A stretch of 64,000 nt of DNA. It comes from Nemertoderma westbladi (taxonomy: Eukaryota; Xenacoelomorpha; Nemertodermatida; Nemertodermatidae). Where the stretch lies: contig JAUCBJ010006677.1 of the NCBI GenBank assembly GCA_032718475.1, forward strand, positions 1-64,000. Reading direction: 5' to 3'. Numbering within the stretch: position 1 is the stretch's first letter; every line of letters starts with the position of its first letter. The notes beneath the pieces are model-generated. The model was not told the DNA's origin and did not search any database. It saw only the letters and a program-made list of their open reading frames with translations. The translations under genes were made by a program, and so were the position numbers. Of the stretch, positions 40,601-49,902 are shown piece by piece.

Positions 40601-41163
40601 CGTAAGGGAAAGGCATGGGCAGCCTTGAATAGGCTTTCCAGGATTTGGAAGTCACCTAGAATAAATCGGAAACTTAAGGTCCGATTATTTAGAGCAGCAG
40701 TAGTTCCAGTACTCCTCTACGGGAGTCCATGCTGGGCTCTAACTGCTGAGGAAACCAAATCTCTGGATGGCACATTCACAAGAATGCTACGCCGGGTTCA
40801 TTGTGTCAAGTACAATGCACACATCTCCAACCAGACACTATATAACATTGGAGGTGTCTCATTGGTTCCCCCAAGCTTGACACTAGAACAAAATCGCCTC
40901 CGCTTTGCAGGACATTGCTTTCGCCGTGAGGACCAGCCAGTGCATAATCTTGTACTTTGGCAGCCTCATGGAGTGAATAAGCATGGTGGACAGCCCATGA
41001 CTTTCTTGAGACGCATCTTAAAGGACACTGGCCTTAAAGATGCGGATGATCTAGCAAATGTCATGGGTGATAGGGAGTTGTGGCGGTGCAATTTTGTTGA
41101 CAAGCCGGCACAGCATTCTTAAAAATGCAGCTGCAATGCAGCATGCCGATCCTAGTAGTAGTA
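37696..41163 (+). mobile_element. LINE-A: near full-length APE-type non-LTR retrotransposon
   Basis: A 3468-bp insertion in the 32-bp array carries one long ORF and a 3' (GTA)n/(TAG)n tail. It is flanked by GTAACATACAA at 37685-37695 and 41164-41174, an 11-bp target duplication. Removing the element and one duplication restores the exact 32-bp phase. The same family gives the fragments at 2095-2682, 30207-30934 and 44521-46683. The single-ORF layout, APE endonuclease and short-repeat tail fit RTE- or CR1-like LINEs; the clade is not settled. It is in the same orientation as the host lectin gene. Confidence 0.93.
37826..41122 (+). CDS. LINE-A ORF: AP-endonuclease plus reverse transcriptase
   Basis: About 1098 codons from the first in-frame ATG (37826); another ATG at 37895 is possible, and the frame is open from at least 37805. 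Residues about 120-370 are an AP-endonuclease: VQEHR (about 154, catalytic Glu), GDFNA (about 270) and SSDHRL (about 360). The reverse transcriptase spans about 595-880: NRASGVDGVPPEVF, FVDFFKAFDS (about 730), GVLQGDTLAPF (about 788) and DLDFADDL (about 839, the catalytic pair). The C-terminus carries RLRFAGHCFRRED and VLWQPHG, a conserved LINE tail domain. It would nick chromosomal DNA and copy its own RNA at the nick. No stop or frameshift is visible, so the copy may be competent. The proline- and arginine-rich N-terminus has no known domain. Confidence 0.92.
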   Translation: MANQGVVFAPRADSAKKHPPTPTMDYISNAEVRPLEASGITGHNRPHRRQLTPDRLPVSPPTGERAANNSLSPFPDDLSGPNPGSPGRPDSDGERDSGVGGYSHVPPRPTKPLVNLRQVTRLASVNTLTLGSPMRQGELTALADKLSLSAVGVQEHRMQTGQTDEVLIKDMGGGWRLALASADDSGNGGIGLLMNPTAHAALDKIDQISNRIIRCHFSCSGRLAKKFPKVVLIVCYSPTSVAPVEEVENFYHNLQAATDGVDQHAFLTFLGDFNASLHQSPTSPWVYSNSVNRNYVHLQDFISGNGLFSAGTQFKKRTGKLWTHSGPSGHKSQIDHILFRRKYRSSIQDCNAFTLRPFSSDHRLIVAKVRLSLRASRTTKSALPRHDWSSLLQQPSVRSSFTLQLSNRYEALASEAADHCEGYTAFTEAVKLAAAETVPVYPRNRKRAPWTDNKIQKCRNDLHKAQKESRLKQTTAAKNAVKAASRSLNRQYSVNLQELINQQVDAINDADDSRQSSQAWKSINLLTGRKSQPTTKVKAESPADRLNGWKAHFEKLLNNDRVLPDNFIEVKVSESVLPDIPIGDISFAEVKAAAKSIKTNRASGVDGVPPEVFKIPECLKLIYPIIVDMYRTTRVPQEMKTNKLVPVPKKGNLTLYGSFRGISLISIAAKLYNRILLNRIRDPIERLLRGNQNGFRKGRGTMEPILALRRIIEELSKKKDRHLAVIFVDFFKAFDSVSRSRMFSILSLYGIPDEIIAAIRSVYDGSTTFVSTVDGDTEPFEVLWGVLQGDTLAPFLFIIVVDYVLRMSLDHHNDDGVMITPPTGSRSRGNPAKYLTDLDFADDLGVLSESLEGAQRLLSSLEHAASSVGLFINSRKTKILTVNFESPQQVSDRMSISSKDGMLEHVDDFCYLGSWIRKSGEDLRIRKGKAWAALNRLSRIWKSPRINRKLKVRLFRAAVVPVLLYGSPCWALTAEETKSLDGTFTRMLRRVHCVKYNAHISNQTLYNIGGVSLVPPSLTLEQNRLRFAGHCFRREDQPVHNLVLWQPHGVNKHGGQPMTFLRRILKDTGLKDADDLANVMGDRELWRCNFVDKPAQHS

Positions 41164-41555
41164 GTAACATACAATATAGGAACGAAGTGAATGCTGTAAC
41201 ATACAATATAGGAACGAAGTGAATGCTGTAACATACAATATAGGAACGAAGTCAATGCTGTAACATACAATATAGGAACGAAGTGAATGCTGTAATATAC
41301 AATATAGGAATGAAGTGAATGCTGTAATATACAATATAGGAACGAAGTGAATGCTGTAATATACAATATAGGAACGAAGTGAACGCTGTAACATACAATA
41401 TAGGAACGAAGTGAATGCTGTAACATACAATATAGGAACAAAGTGAATGCTGTAACATACAATATATGAACGAAGTGAACGCTGTAATATACAATATAGG
41501 AACGAAGTGAACGCTGTAACATACAATATAGGAATGAAGTGAATGCTGTAACATA
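41164..41555. repeat. 32-bp minisatellite array, part 3 (about 12 units)
   Basis: The distal end of the same array, with core GG from 41179 to 41531 at 11 x 32 bp. It ends in ACATATTACACAAAAGC, where unique intron sequence resumes 131 bp before the exon. Confidence 0.96.
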
Positions 41556-41686
41556 TTACACAAAAGCTAATTTATACAAACTGAACTACAAACTGTGAAC
41601 ATAGCCTACTTGTACATTATTGGCCAGTTGTTTAACATTTATACCATTTATAAATATCATTATTATCAATTTATTGTTTATTGCAG

Positions 41687-41887
41687 GTGAGTGTTATGAA
41701 AACAATGACTCCGAACGATGCTGATGTATGTGCGGTTATAGGTGACCCCAACTATGCGAGGTCTTACACTAAACGCGGTTTGAGGTATACTGTCGACTGT
41801 CATCATATGATTGGCCAATATCTCGCGCTGTCTGTAGATGCTGATGGAGGAATACTGACATTCTGTGAGGTGGTGGTTAACGCTTGA
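41687..41887 (+). CDS. FTP lectin domain, second half: terminal coding exon
   Basis: 66 codons plus TGA follow TTTATTGCAG. The exon reads VSVMKTM, DADVCAVIGD, YTVDCHHMIGQYLAL and GGILTFCEVVVNA*. These are the closing strands of an FTP domain: C-x-V/G, V-x-C-x4-G-x-Y and L-T-x-C-E-V-x-V. Together with 4681-4947 they give about 155 residues, the usual FTP length. Three Cys here plus the one in the first exon make the normal set of four for two disulfides. The stop follows the last strand directly, so the domain is C-terminal in the protein. A lectin role is inferred from the fold only. Confidence 0.82.
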   Translation: MSVMKTMTPNDADVCAVIGDPNYARSYTKRGLRYTVDCHHMIGQYLALSVDADGGILTFCEVVVNA

Positions 41888-41956
41888 TATTTAGTATAGG
41901 CCTAATAGTACAAACAATTTCGGAATCGAATCAAAAGCTGTGCATAATGTATAATA

Positions 41957-42524
41957 GGGTTGGTGGGCGAAAAATTTTTTGGGCTAGAAACCATTGAATA
42001 AGGGGTAGCAAGGTGCCCTGAATCGAGTGGTAGGGTGTTTTTTTTTGTAAAAACGCGAGGAATCGGTTGATATGGCGGGTTTAAGTAAGCGCTGAACCCA
42101 ATTTTGAAAATCGACTGTAATTGGCTCTTACAGATATGACGTCACAAGTACATGCTGCCTTTAAAGTTAACCTTTAAATAGAAACGGCTATATCAAGTAT
42201 ATGGATAGATATATATCTGTAATTACTGTATCTATAATCTGTAATTGCAAACAGCATTTTATCAACGTTCCTCTTCATGAATTTAATAATTAATGTCATC
42301 AAAGTAATAATTAATTAATAATTAGTGTCAAAAGACGCACAGTAGTCTCCGCTTTTAAATTATATAAACGAGGTGAAAAATAACTGAGACTGACTTTAAT
42401 GTGTATTTGAATGCATCGAAAATTACTCCATAGAATGCACGGTTCTTATTTAAACCCGCCAATTCGACCGTTTGTTTCCGCGATCTGCCCAACAATTTTT
42501 TCCCTCACCACCCGTATTGGATAT
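41957..42524. mobile_element. Possible MITE with long imperfect terminal inverted repeats
   Basis: The left end, GGGTTGGTGGGCG followed by AAAAATTTTTTGGGC, and the reverse complement of the right end, GGGTGGTGAGGG followed by AAAAAATTGTTGGGC, are similar. A second inner pair, GGCGGGTTTAAGTAAG (about 42074) and GGCGGGTTTAAATAAG (reverse complement, about 42445-42460), is stronger. The element would be about 568 bp and AT-rich inside. No convincing target duplication is seen, and no ORF. It could be part of the lectin gene 3' UTR or downstream DNA. Confidence 0.5.
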
Positions 42525-42560
42525 TAGAATAAATGCACTACAATAATTGTATATGTAGAA

Positions 42561-43290
42561 TTGGATACCGTATTATTGGATACCGTATTATTGGATACCG
42601 TATTATTGGATACCGTATTATTGGATACCGTATTATTGGATACCGTATTATTGGATACCGTATTATTGGATACCGTATTATTGGATACCGTATTATTGGA
42701 TACCGTATTATTGGATACCGTATTATTGGATACCGTATTATTGGATACCGTATTATTGGATACCGTATTATTGGATACCGTATTATTGGATACCGTATTA
42801 TTGGATACCGTATTATTGGATACCGTATTATTGGATACCGTATTATTGGATACCGTATTATTGGATACCGTATTATTGGATACCGTATTATTGGATACCG
42901 TATTATTGGATACCGTATTATTGGATACCGTATTATTGGATACCGTATTATTGGATACCGTATTATTGGATACCGTATTATTGGATACCGTATTATTGGA
43001 TACCGTATTATTGGATACCGTATTATTGGATACCGTATTATTGGATACCGTATTATTGGATACCGTATTATTGGATACCGTATTATTGGATACCGTATTA
43101 TTGGATACCGTATTATTGGATACCGTATTATTGGATACCGTATTATTGGATACCGTATTATTGGATACCGTATTATTGGATACCGTATTATTGGATACCG
43201 TATTATTGGATACCGTATTATTGGATACCGTATTATTGGATACCGTATTATTGGATACCGTATTATTGGATACCGTATTATTGGATACCG
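42561..43290. repeat. 15-bp tandem array, about 49 copies without visible variation
   Basis: TTGGATACCGTATTA is repeated without a visible mismatch over about 730 bp. The unit length is a multiple of three and several frames lack stops, which gives apparent ORFs on both strands (for example repeated NTVSN or LLDTV); these are not genes. Each unit contains one CpG, and none appears decayed before the last unit, where the sequence turns to CGCATTGCG. Confidence 0.97.
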
Positions 43291-43386
43291 CATTGCGATG
43301 AACCACTTGTTGTTAAATTGTGTCGATTTCTTCCATCTTTATAAATAATGTCTATTGAATGAATAATACGGATCTAATTAATTAAT

Positions 43387-43406
43387 GGGGGGGGGGGGGG
43401 GGGGGG
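43387..43406 (+). repeat. G20 homopolymer tract
   Basis: Twenty consecutive G follow ATTAAT and are followed by TACCCCCTCC. Such a run can form intermolecular or intramolecular G-quadruplexes and is prone to length error in sequencing, so the exact count is uncertain. Confidence 0.9.
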
Positions 43407-44503
43407 TACCCCCTCCAATGACACTCCAGAATAACTTAATTATTAATAATTTATGGCTCGCTGTCAATTAAGGTTGGCACAAAAAAGGTAAATAAGGATA
43501 AAAAATTCATACTTTTTGAAGAAAAAATAAATGTTTACAAAATAAATATATCATTAACCACAGAAAAACAGCAAACGCTAGCGTTAATAATAAAGTCGCA
43601 TAATAAGGGCGCATAATAAATTGGCAGAAATTTATTTAAATTTATTTAAATTAAGTAATATTTTAAAAATCACTTTTAAGGAATTTGAGCATTTTGTTAG
43701 TAATAATTTTGAGAGAATCAAAAACTAATTAGGCATTAATTCAATGTTTTAGGTAAATTATATATTATTTGGGTTAATCGAAATGTTTCTGTGTGAAAAC
43801 TGTATAAACAATTTGGGAAGATTTGGGATTTGTCAATTCAATTTGTTTTAATGCTTTTAACTTTCCACCGTGTTTCTATTCAATGCAATTTCATTTTTGC
43901 CGCATCAAAATTTCCAGAAGCGAACAAATTTGAAAAAATAAAACAACAAAAAATTTAGTAACACAGAACACACAACACTATGAGTTAATCTTGTTTGCAT
44001 ACTCCAAAGAATGATCTGCAATTCATTCCGCACAATATAATGCATATATGACAATTATGTTGTCTTCAATAGTTATAGCTTTTCTACATTATACATTCCC
44101 ATGGCTTCCCCTACGTTCAGGGACATGGAATAAATAGAGTAGAGTAGTTAATCACCACAGGTACTAATCTGCCTTCTAAGAGATAGGCTACTCAGAGAAT
44201 TCCTTATATCATCTACGCAGTTGTTCTGTATATTCATTCCCACTCATATGTATATGAACTAAGTCTTTAATCAATACTTTACATAACTGCTGTAACTGCA
44301 ATGTAAGTTCCTTTACAAAACATTGCTGCAAATGTGTTAATGGTAATGGCTTTATTTAATGTAATATTTTATGACTGTAGTTTATCAAATATTTATTTTC
44401 GTGCGTGCGATATATTTCAATGGGTCGCAAGCCACATACAATCATAAATAACTATTTACATAAATCATAGGTTACAATATTTAATTTAATTAATAAATTA
44501 TAT
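43407..44503. other. AT-rich intergenic sequence, nothing recognised
   Basis: About 1.1 kb without an ORF, tandem repeat or transposon end that I can identify. It ends at the 17-bp target duplication of the next LINE. Confidence 0.5.
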
Positions 44504-44520
44504 CGATTTACAAACCGATA

Positions 44521-46683
44521 CTACTACTACTAGGATCGGCATGCTGCATTGCAGCTGCATTTTTAAGAATGCTGTGCCGGCTTATCGACAAAATTGCACC
44601 GCCACAACTCCCTATCACCCATGACATTTGCTAGATTATCCGCATCTTCAAGGCCAGTGTCCTTTAAGATGCGTCTCAAGAAAGTCATTGGCTGTCCACC
44701 ATGCTTATTCACTCCATGAGGCTGCCAAAGTACAAGATTATGTACTGGTTGGTCCTCACGGCGAAAGCAATGTCCTGCAAAGCGGAGGCGATTTTGTTCT
44801 AGTGTCAAGCTTGGGGGAACCAATGAGACACCTCCAATGTTATATAGTGTCTGGTTGGAGATGTGTGCATTGTACTTGACACAGTGAACCTGGCGTACCA
44901 TTCTTGTGAATTTGCCATCCAGAGATTTGGTGTCCTCAGCAGTTAGAGCCCAGCATGGACTCCCATAGAGGAGTACTGGAACTACTGCTGCTCTAAATAA
45001 TCGGACCTTAAGTTTCCGATTAATTCTCGGTGACTTCCAAATCCTGGAAAGCCTATTCAAGGCTGCCCATGCTTTTCCCTTACGTATTCGAAGGTCCTCA
45101 CCTGACTTCTGGATCCATGATCCCAGGTAACAGAAGTCGTCCACATGCTCAAGCATACCATCTTTTGAGCTTATGCTCATCCGATCAGAGACTTGCTGAG
45201 GACTTTCAAAGTTAACTGTCAAAATGTTGGTCTTTCTGGAGTTAATAAAAAGACCAACACTAGAAGCAGCATGTTCTAATGAGTTGAGGAGCCGTTGGGC
45301 TCCCTTTAGTGATTCTGAGAGTACTCCTAAGTCACCAGCAAAGTCTAGATCAGTTAGGTACTTGGCAGGGTTTCCTCGACTTCTGGAGCAGTAGGTGGAG
45401 TTATCATCACCCCATCATCATTATGATGATCTAAGGACATGCGTAAAACATAGTCAACCACAATTATGAACAAGAATGGTGCAAGTGTGTCTCCCTGGAG
45501 GACGCCCCATAACACTTCAAATGGTTCTGTGTCACCGTCAACAGTAGACACAAATGTTGTCGAACCATCGTATACTGATCTGATTGCTGCAATAATTTCA
45601 TCAGGAATCCCATATAATGAAAGTATGATGAACATACGAGAGCGATAGACTGAATCAAAGGCCTTGAAGAAGTCAACAAAGATAACAGCCAGATGCCTGT
45701 CTTTCTTTTTTGATAACTCTTCAATTATCCTTCTAAGTGCCAAAATGGGATCCATGGTCCCACGACCTTTACGGAACCCATTCTGATTTCCACGGAGCAG
45801 TCTCTCAATGGGATCCCTGATGCGATTTAATAGAATTCTATTGTATAGCTTTGCAGCAATCGAGATCAATGAGATTCGCCGAAAAGAACCATAGAGTGTT
45901 AGGTTGCCCTTCTTGGGAACTGGCCCCAACTTATTTGTTTTCATTTCTTGTGGGACTCTTGTTATACGGTACATGTCTACTATGATGGGATAGATGAGCT
46001 TTAAACACTCAGGTATTTTAAAGACCTCAGGGGGAACACCATCTACTCCACTGGCACGATTGGTCTTAATATGTGCTTAAAAATATGATTGCCTGCTGTC
46101 GTCAGCAACATTGATGGCATCAACCTGTTGGTTTATTAGCTCCTGTAGATTAACAGAGTACTGCCTGTTCAGGGACCTAGATGCAGCCTTAACTGCATTC
46201 TTGGCCGCTGTAGTCTGTTTGAGTCGGGACTCTTTCTGCGCCTTATATAGGTCATTTCGGCACTTCTGGATTTTGTTGTCAGTCCAGGGGGCCCTTTTCC
46301 TGTTTCGAGGGTATACAGGAACTGTTTCTGCAGCTGCTAACTTAACTGCTTCTGTGAAGGCAGTATAGCCCTCACATTGATCTGCCACCTCAGAGGCAAG
46401 AACCTCATACCTGTTGCTCAGCTGTAGTGTGAAGCTGGATCTCACACTTGGCTGTTGCAACAGAGAGGACCAGTCATGCCGCGGCAAGGCAGATTTCGTT
46501 GTTCTGCTAGCACGCAGACTAAGTCTTACCTTGGCCACAATAAGGCGGTGATCACTGGAGAATGGTCGAAGTGTAAATGCATTACAGTCTTGTATAGAGC
46601 TCCTGTACTTCCTACGAAACAGAATATGGTCTTTCTGGTACTTGTGACCACTGGGTCCACTATGAGTCCATAGCTTTCCAGTT
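44521..46683 (-). pseudogene. 5'-truncated, inactivated LINE-A copy with 17-bp target duplication
   Basis: Minus-strand copy of the 37.7-kb LINE, from the last part of the endonuclease (AACTGGAAAGCTATGG at the 5' end) to the 3' tail CTAGTAGTAGTAG. It is flanked by CGATTTACAAACCGATA at 44504-44520 and 46684-46700. Damage: about 220 bp lost and replaced by a short filler near 46070-46090; a one-base deletion near 45393 that shifts frame; and the catalytic motif changed from FADD to FAGD (about 45330-45340). The surviving frames cover 46538-46077, 45974-45354 and 45222-44563. Truncation at the 5' end with an intact tail and a target duplication is the usual result of target-primed reverse transcription. 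Confidence 0.93.
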
Positions 46684-46700
46684 CGATTTACAAACCGATA

Positions 46701-47231
46701 AATATTTGTAGATAAGTGTATTATTGGGTTTGGTCACATGGTCAGGCCCACTGTTATAATTAAAACTGTTTATGTAACCCTAACCAACAGTTATACCTAA
46801 ATTAAGCTTTTTTGGGGAATTCCAGACATTACGCCAATATCTGTACGTGAATTGTGGATTGATCCGGAACGTACGTTAGCCCGTTCCGGATTTGTGGGAC
46901 TTCCAGGCTCAGCCAGCCAATATTAATAGTCAATACGCATCATTCATAGCCCATGTGTATTCTAAAATTTACCTTCGATATCTGACGTAAAATAAATAAA
47001 TGTTTTTGTTGTTATTATTCGAGAACTAGTGTTTGATTTTTGCTTGAATTTATATATATTAGGGTATATGTTGTTGTTTTTACTGAAGATCGTTAATTAA
47101 TTTGTTTTTTAGTTTTCGTCAGGTATATAGGGGTCCACCGTGACTTTGGGTCATCACGCATTTGTATTTGCTTAAACTTTAGTCGGACCTTAGAGTAATC
47201 AAATGTACGGCCTTAGAGTAATCCAATCGTT
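46701..47231. other. Non-coding spacer before the 47-bp array
   Basis: No gene seen. It contains a 10-bp inverted repeat at 46862-46891 and, just before the array, two near-copies of CTTAGAGTAATC (about 47189 and 47212). Confidence 0.5.
46862..46891. repeat. Perfect 10-bp inverted repeat with 10-nt loop
   Basis: ATCCGGAACG (46862-46871) and CGTTCCGGAT (46882-46891) are exact reverse complements separated by TACGTTAGCC. It could form a hairpin or be a symmetric protein site. No gene neighbours it closely. Confidence 0.7.
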
Positions 47232-48907
47232 GCGCCAAGGATACAGGTTTGTACTTTGCATTAGTGCCTGTATAGACTGCGTCAAGGATAGAGGTTTGTA
47301 CTTTGCATTAGTGCCTGTAGACTGCGTCAAGGATACAGGTTTGTACTTTGCATTAGTGCCTGTATAGACTGCGTCAAGGATACAGGTTTGTACTTTGCAT
47401 TAGTGCCTGTATAGACTGCGTCAAGGATAGAGGTTTGTACTTTGCATTAGTGCCTGTATAGACTGCGTCAATGATAGAGGTTTGTACTTTGCATTAGTGC
47501 CTGTATAGACTGCGTCAGGGATACAGGTTTGTACTTTGCATTAGTGCCTGTATAGACTGCGCCACGGATACAGGTTTTTACTTTGCATTAGTGCCTGTAT
47601 AGACTGCGTCAAGGATAGAGGTTTGTACTTTGCATTAGTGCCTGTATAGACTGCGCCAAGGATACAGGTTTGTACTTTGCATTAGTGCCTGTATAGACTG
47701 CGCCAAGGATACAGGTTTGTACTTTGCAGTTGTGCCTGTATAGACTGTGCCAAGGATACAGGTTTGTACTTTGCATTAGTGCCTGTATAGACTGCGTCAA
47801 GGATACAGGTTTGTACTTTGCATTAGTGCCTGTATAGACTGTGCCAAGGATACAGGTTTGTACTTTGCATTAGTGCCTGTATAGACTGCGCCAAGGATAC
47901 AGGTTTGTACTTTGCATTAGTGCCTGTATAGACTGCGTCAAGGATACAGATTTGTACTTTGCATTAGTGCCTGTATAGACTGCACCAAGGATATAGGTTT
48001 GTACTTTGCATTAGTGCCTGTATAGACTGCGCCACGGATACAGGTTTGTACTTTGCATTAGTGCCTGTATAGACTGCGCCAAGGATACAGGTTTGTACTT
48101 TGCATTAGTGCCTGTATAGACTGCGTCAAGGATACAGGTTTGTACTTTGCATTAGTGCCTGTATAGACTGCGTCAAGGATAGAGGTTTGTACTTTGCATT
48201 AGTGCCTGTATAGACTGCGTCAAGGATAGAGGTTTGTACTTTGCATTAGTGCCTGTATAGACTGCGTCAAGGATAGAGGTTTGTACTTTGCATTAGTGCC
48301 TGTATAGACTGCGCCAAGGATACAGGTTTGTACTTTGCATTAGTGCCTGTATAGACTGCGTCAAGGATAGAGGTTTGTACTTTGCATTAGTGCCTGTATA
48401 GACTGCGTCAAGGATAGAGGTTTGTACTTTGCATTAGTGCCTGTATAGACTGCGCCAAGGATACAGGTTTGTACTTTGCATTAGTGCCTGTATAGACTGC
48501 GCCAAGGATACAGGTTTGTACTTTGCATTAGTGCCTGTATAGACTGCGTCAAGGATACAGGTTTGTACTTTGCATTAGTGCCTGTATAGACTGCGTCAAG
48601 GATACAGGTTTGTACTTTGCATTAGTGCCTGTATAGACTGCGCCAAGGATACAGGTTTGTACTTTGCATTAGTGCCTGTATAGACTGCGCCAAGGATACA
48701 GGTTTGTACTTTGCATTAGTGCCTGTATAGACTGCGTCAAGGATACAGGTTTGTACTTTGCAGTAGTGCCTGTATAGACTGCGTCAAGGATACAGATTTG
48801 TACTTTGCATTAGTGCCTGTATAGACTGCGCCAAGGATACAGGTTTGTACTTTGCATTAGTGCCTGTATAGACTGCGTCAAGGATACAGGTTTGTACTTT
48901 GCATTAG
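47232..48907. repeat. 47-bp minisatellite array, part 1 (about 36 units)
   Basis: Tandem copies of a 47-bp unit containing GATACAGGTTTGTACTTTGC and, further on, TTAGTGCCTGTATAGAC. Phase is kept apart from one 45-bp unit near 47316 that lacks TA. ATACAGG and CCTGTAT within each unit are 7-bp inverted repeats, so each unit can fold into a hairpin. Variants are concentrated at TGCGTC/TGCGCC/TGCACC/TGTGCC and at ATACAGG/ATAGAGG/ATATAGG. The ATTAG at 48903-48907 is the target duplication of the BEL element. Confidence 0.97.
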
Positions 48908-49893
48908 TGTCAAAATCGGTGACTGTTAGACAGTTAATAAAGAACCTGACACCCGACTTTCTCGGTACGACGTGACTGACAGGTCGAATTCCGGGGTGGA
49001 TAGGGGACATTCGCACACTTATTTTAAACTATCTTACACAAAAGGGTCAGAAGGGGGCAGCTTATGGCTTTACGGTAGAGCTACAAGACACCAAGCAGGG
49101 TAAACCTATTAATGTGGTTTGAAACTCACTTTGTTTGTTTAACTGGTCTCCGCTGTGTAGCACCGTTCACAATAATAACCAACACAAACAGGCCCGACAA
49201 TCAGTACGATTGAGGGTGTACTTTATATCATAATATAATGATCCCAGAAACCCAATAGGTGGGTTATCAGTATCGTGAAAGATAACACGTTAAAGGAAAG
49301 TATGGCTCCCTAAGCCGTTATGTCAGGCGAATAGGCAAGGCCGAATGAAATATAGTTTGTTGAGCTATCGGTGGTTGCCGTTGGGGCCAAGGGGGGCCAC
49401 CAACCATCCAGACGCACCGACCGTGACCGCGGCCGGATAACTCACGCGGACGGTAAACTGCTCGGTTGAGGAAAAGCACCAGGCAAGACTGGGTCGCCTC
49501 GTACAGCACAGCGAGTACTAGGTAGCCACTGACTGAATATAAATATGAAATATATCTAAATAAATCTAAATAAATAAATATATCTAAATATAAATAAGTT
49601 CAAATATGTTTAGTACGGTATTATCAATGTAGAGGTACAACCTGACTACATGAAAGCAACACTATTACATGAAAGCTGAGGTACCACCTGACCGCAATAA
49701 TTCCTTAACTAACGTTACAAGGCATTCAATGGTAGGGCCAGAACAGCTGATCATAACTATTAGCACCTTGTACTGTACCAATAGAAAGTAGGAAATGTGG
49801 GAGCTACTATCTACAGAGATTGGCAGTCAATTATTATCAGATAATAAACAAAGTAATCAGGGCGAGGCCCATTATTACCATCCCAGTTTAACA
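48908..49893 (-). repeat. 3' LTR of the BEL element (left copy)
   Basis: 986 bp. It is longer than the other LTR by 27 bp because of a replaced segment around 49130-49165 (AACTGGTCTCCGCTGTGTAG lies within it). Confidence 0.94.
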
Positions 49894-49902
49894 CCGCTCC
49901 CT
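49894..49902 (-). promoter_or_regulatory. Likely polypurine tract of the BEL element
   Basis: On the minus strand CCCAGGGAGCGG directly precedes the TGTTAAAC start of the 3' LTR. It is short and imperfect but correctly placed for plus-strand priming. Confidence 0.55.

Larger units (their letters stand above)
4948..41686 (+). other. Phase-0 intron of 36.7 kb inside the FTP domain
   Basis: The donor is GTAAAA at 4948 and the acceptor TTTATTGCAG ends at 41686. Both flanking exons are in phase 0, and the join reads EKFRTK|VSVMKTM, which continues the FTP domain without gap or overlap. The intron holds about 883 copies of a 32-bp repeat, one Ty3/Gypsy element with a nested LINE fragment, and one full-length LINE. 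The 190 bp between the donor and the array and the 131 bp between the array and the acceptor look like ordinary AT-rich intron. Confidence 0.78.

Noticed and set aside
42524-43348. ORFs of 246-271 codons on both strands with pentapeptide repeats
   Set aside because: A 15-bp repeat has a length divisible by three and few stops, so frames on both strands open by chance.
47609-49016. Short minus ORFs in the 47-bp array (also 62580-62792)
   Set aside because: They arise from the repeat unit and end at random unit variants.
49318-49509. 63-codon ORF also found at 59512-59703
   Set aside because: It lies inside the two BEL LTRs and is duplicated only because the LTRs are. No known domain.
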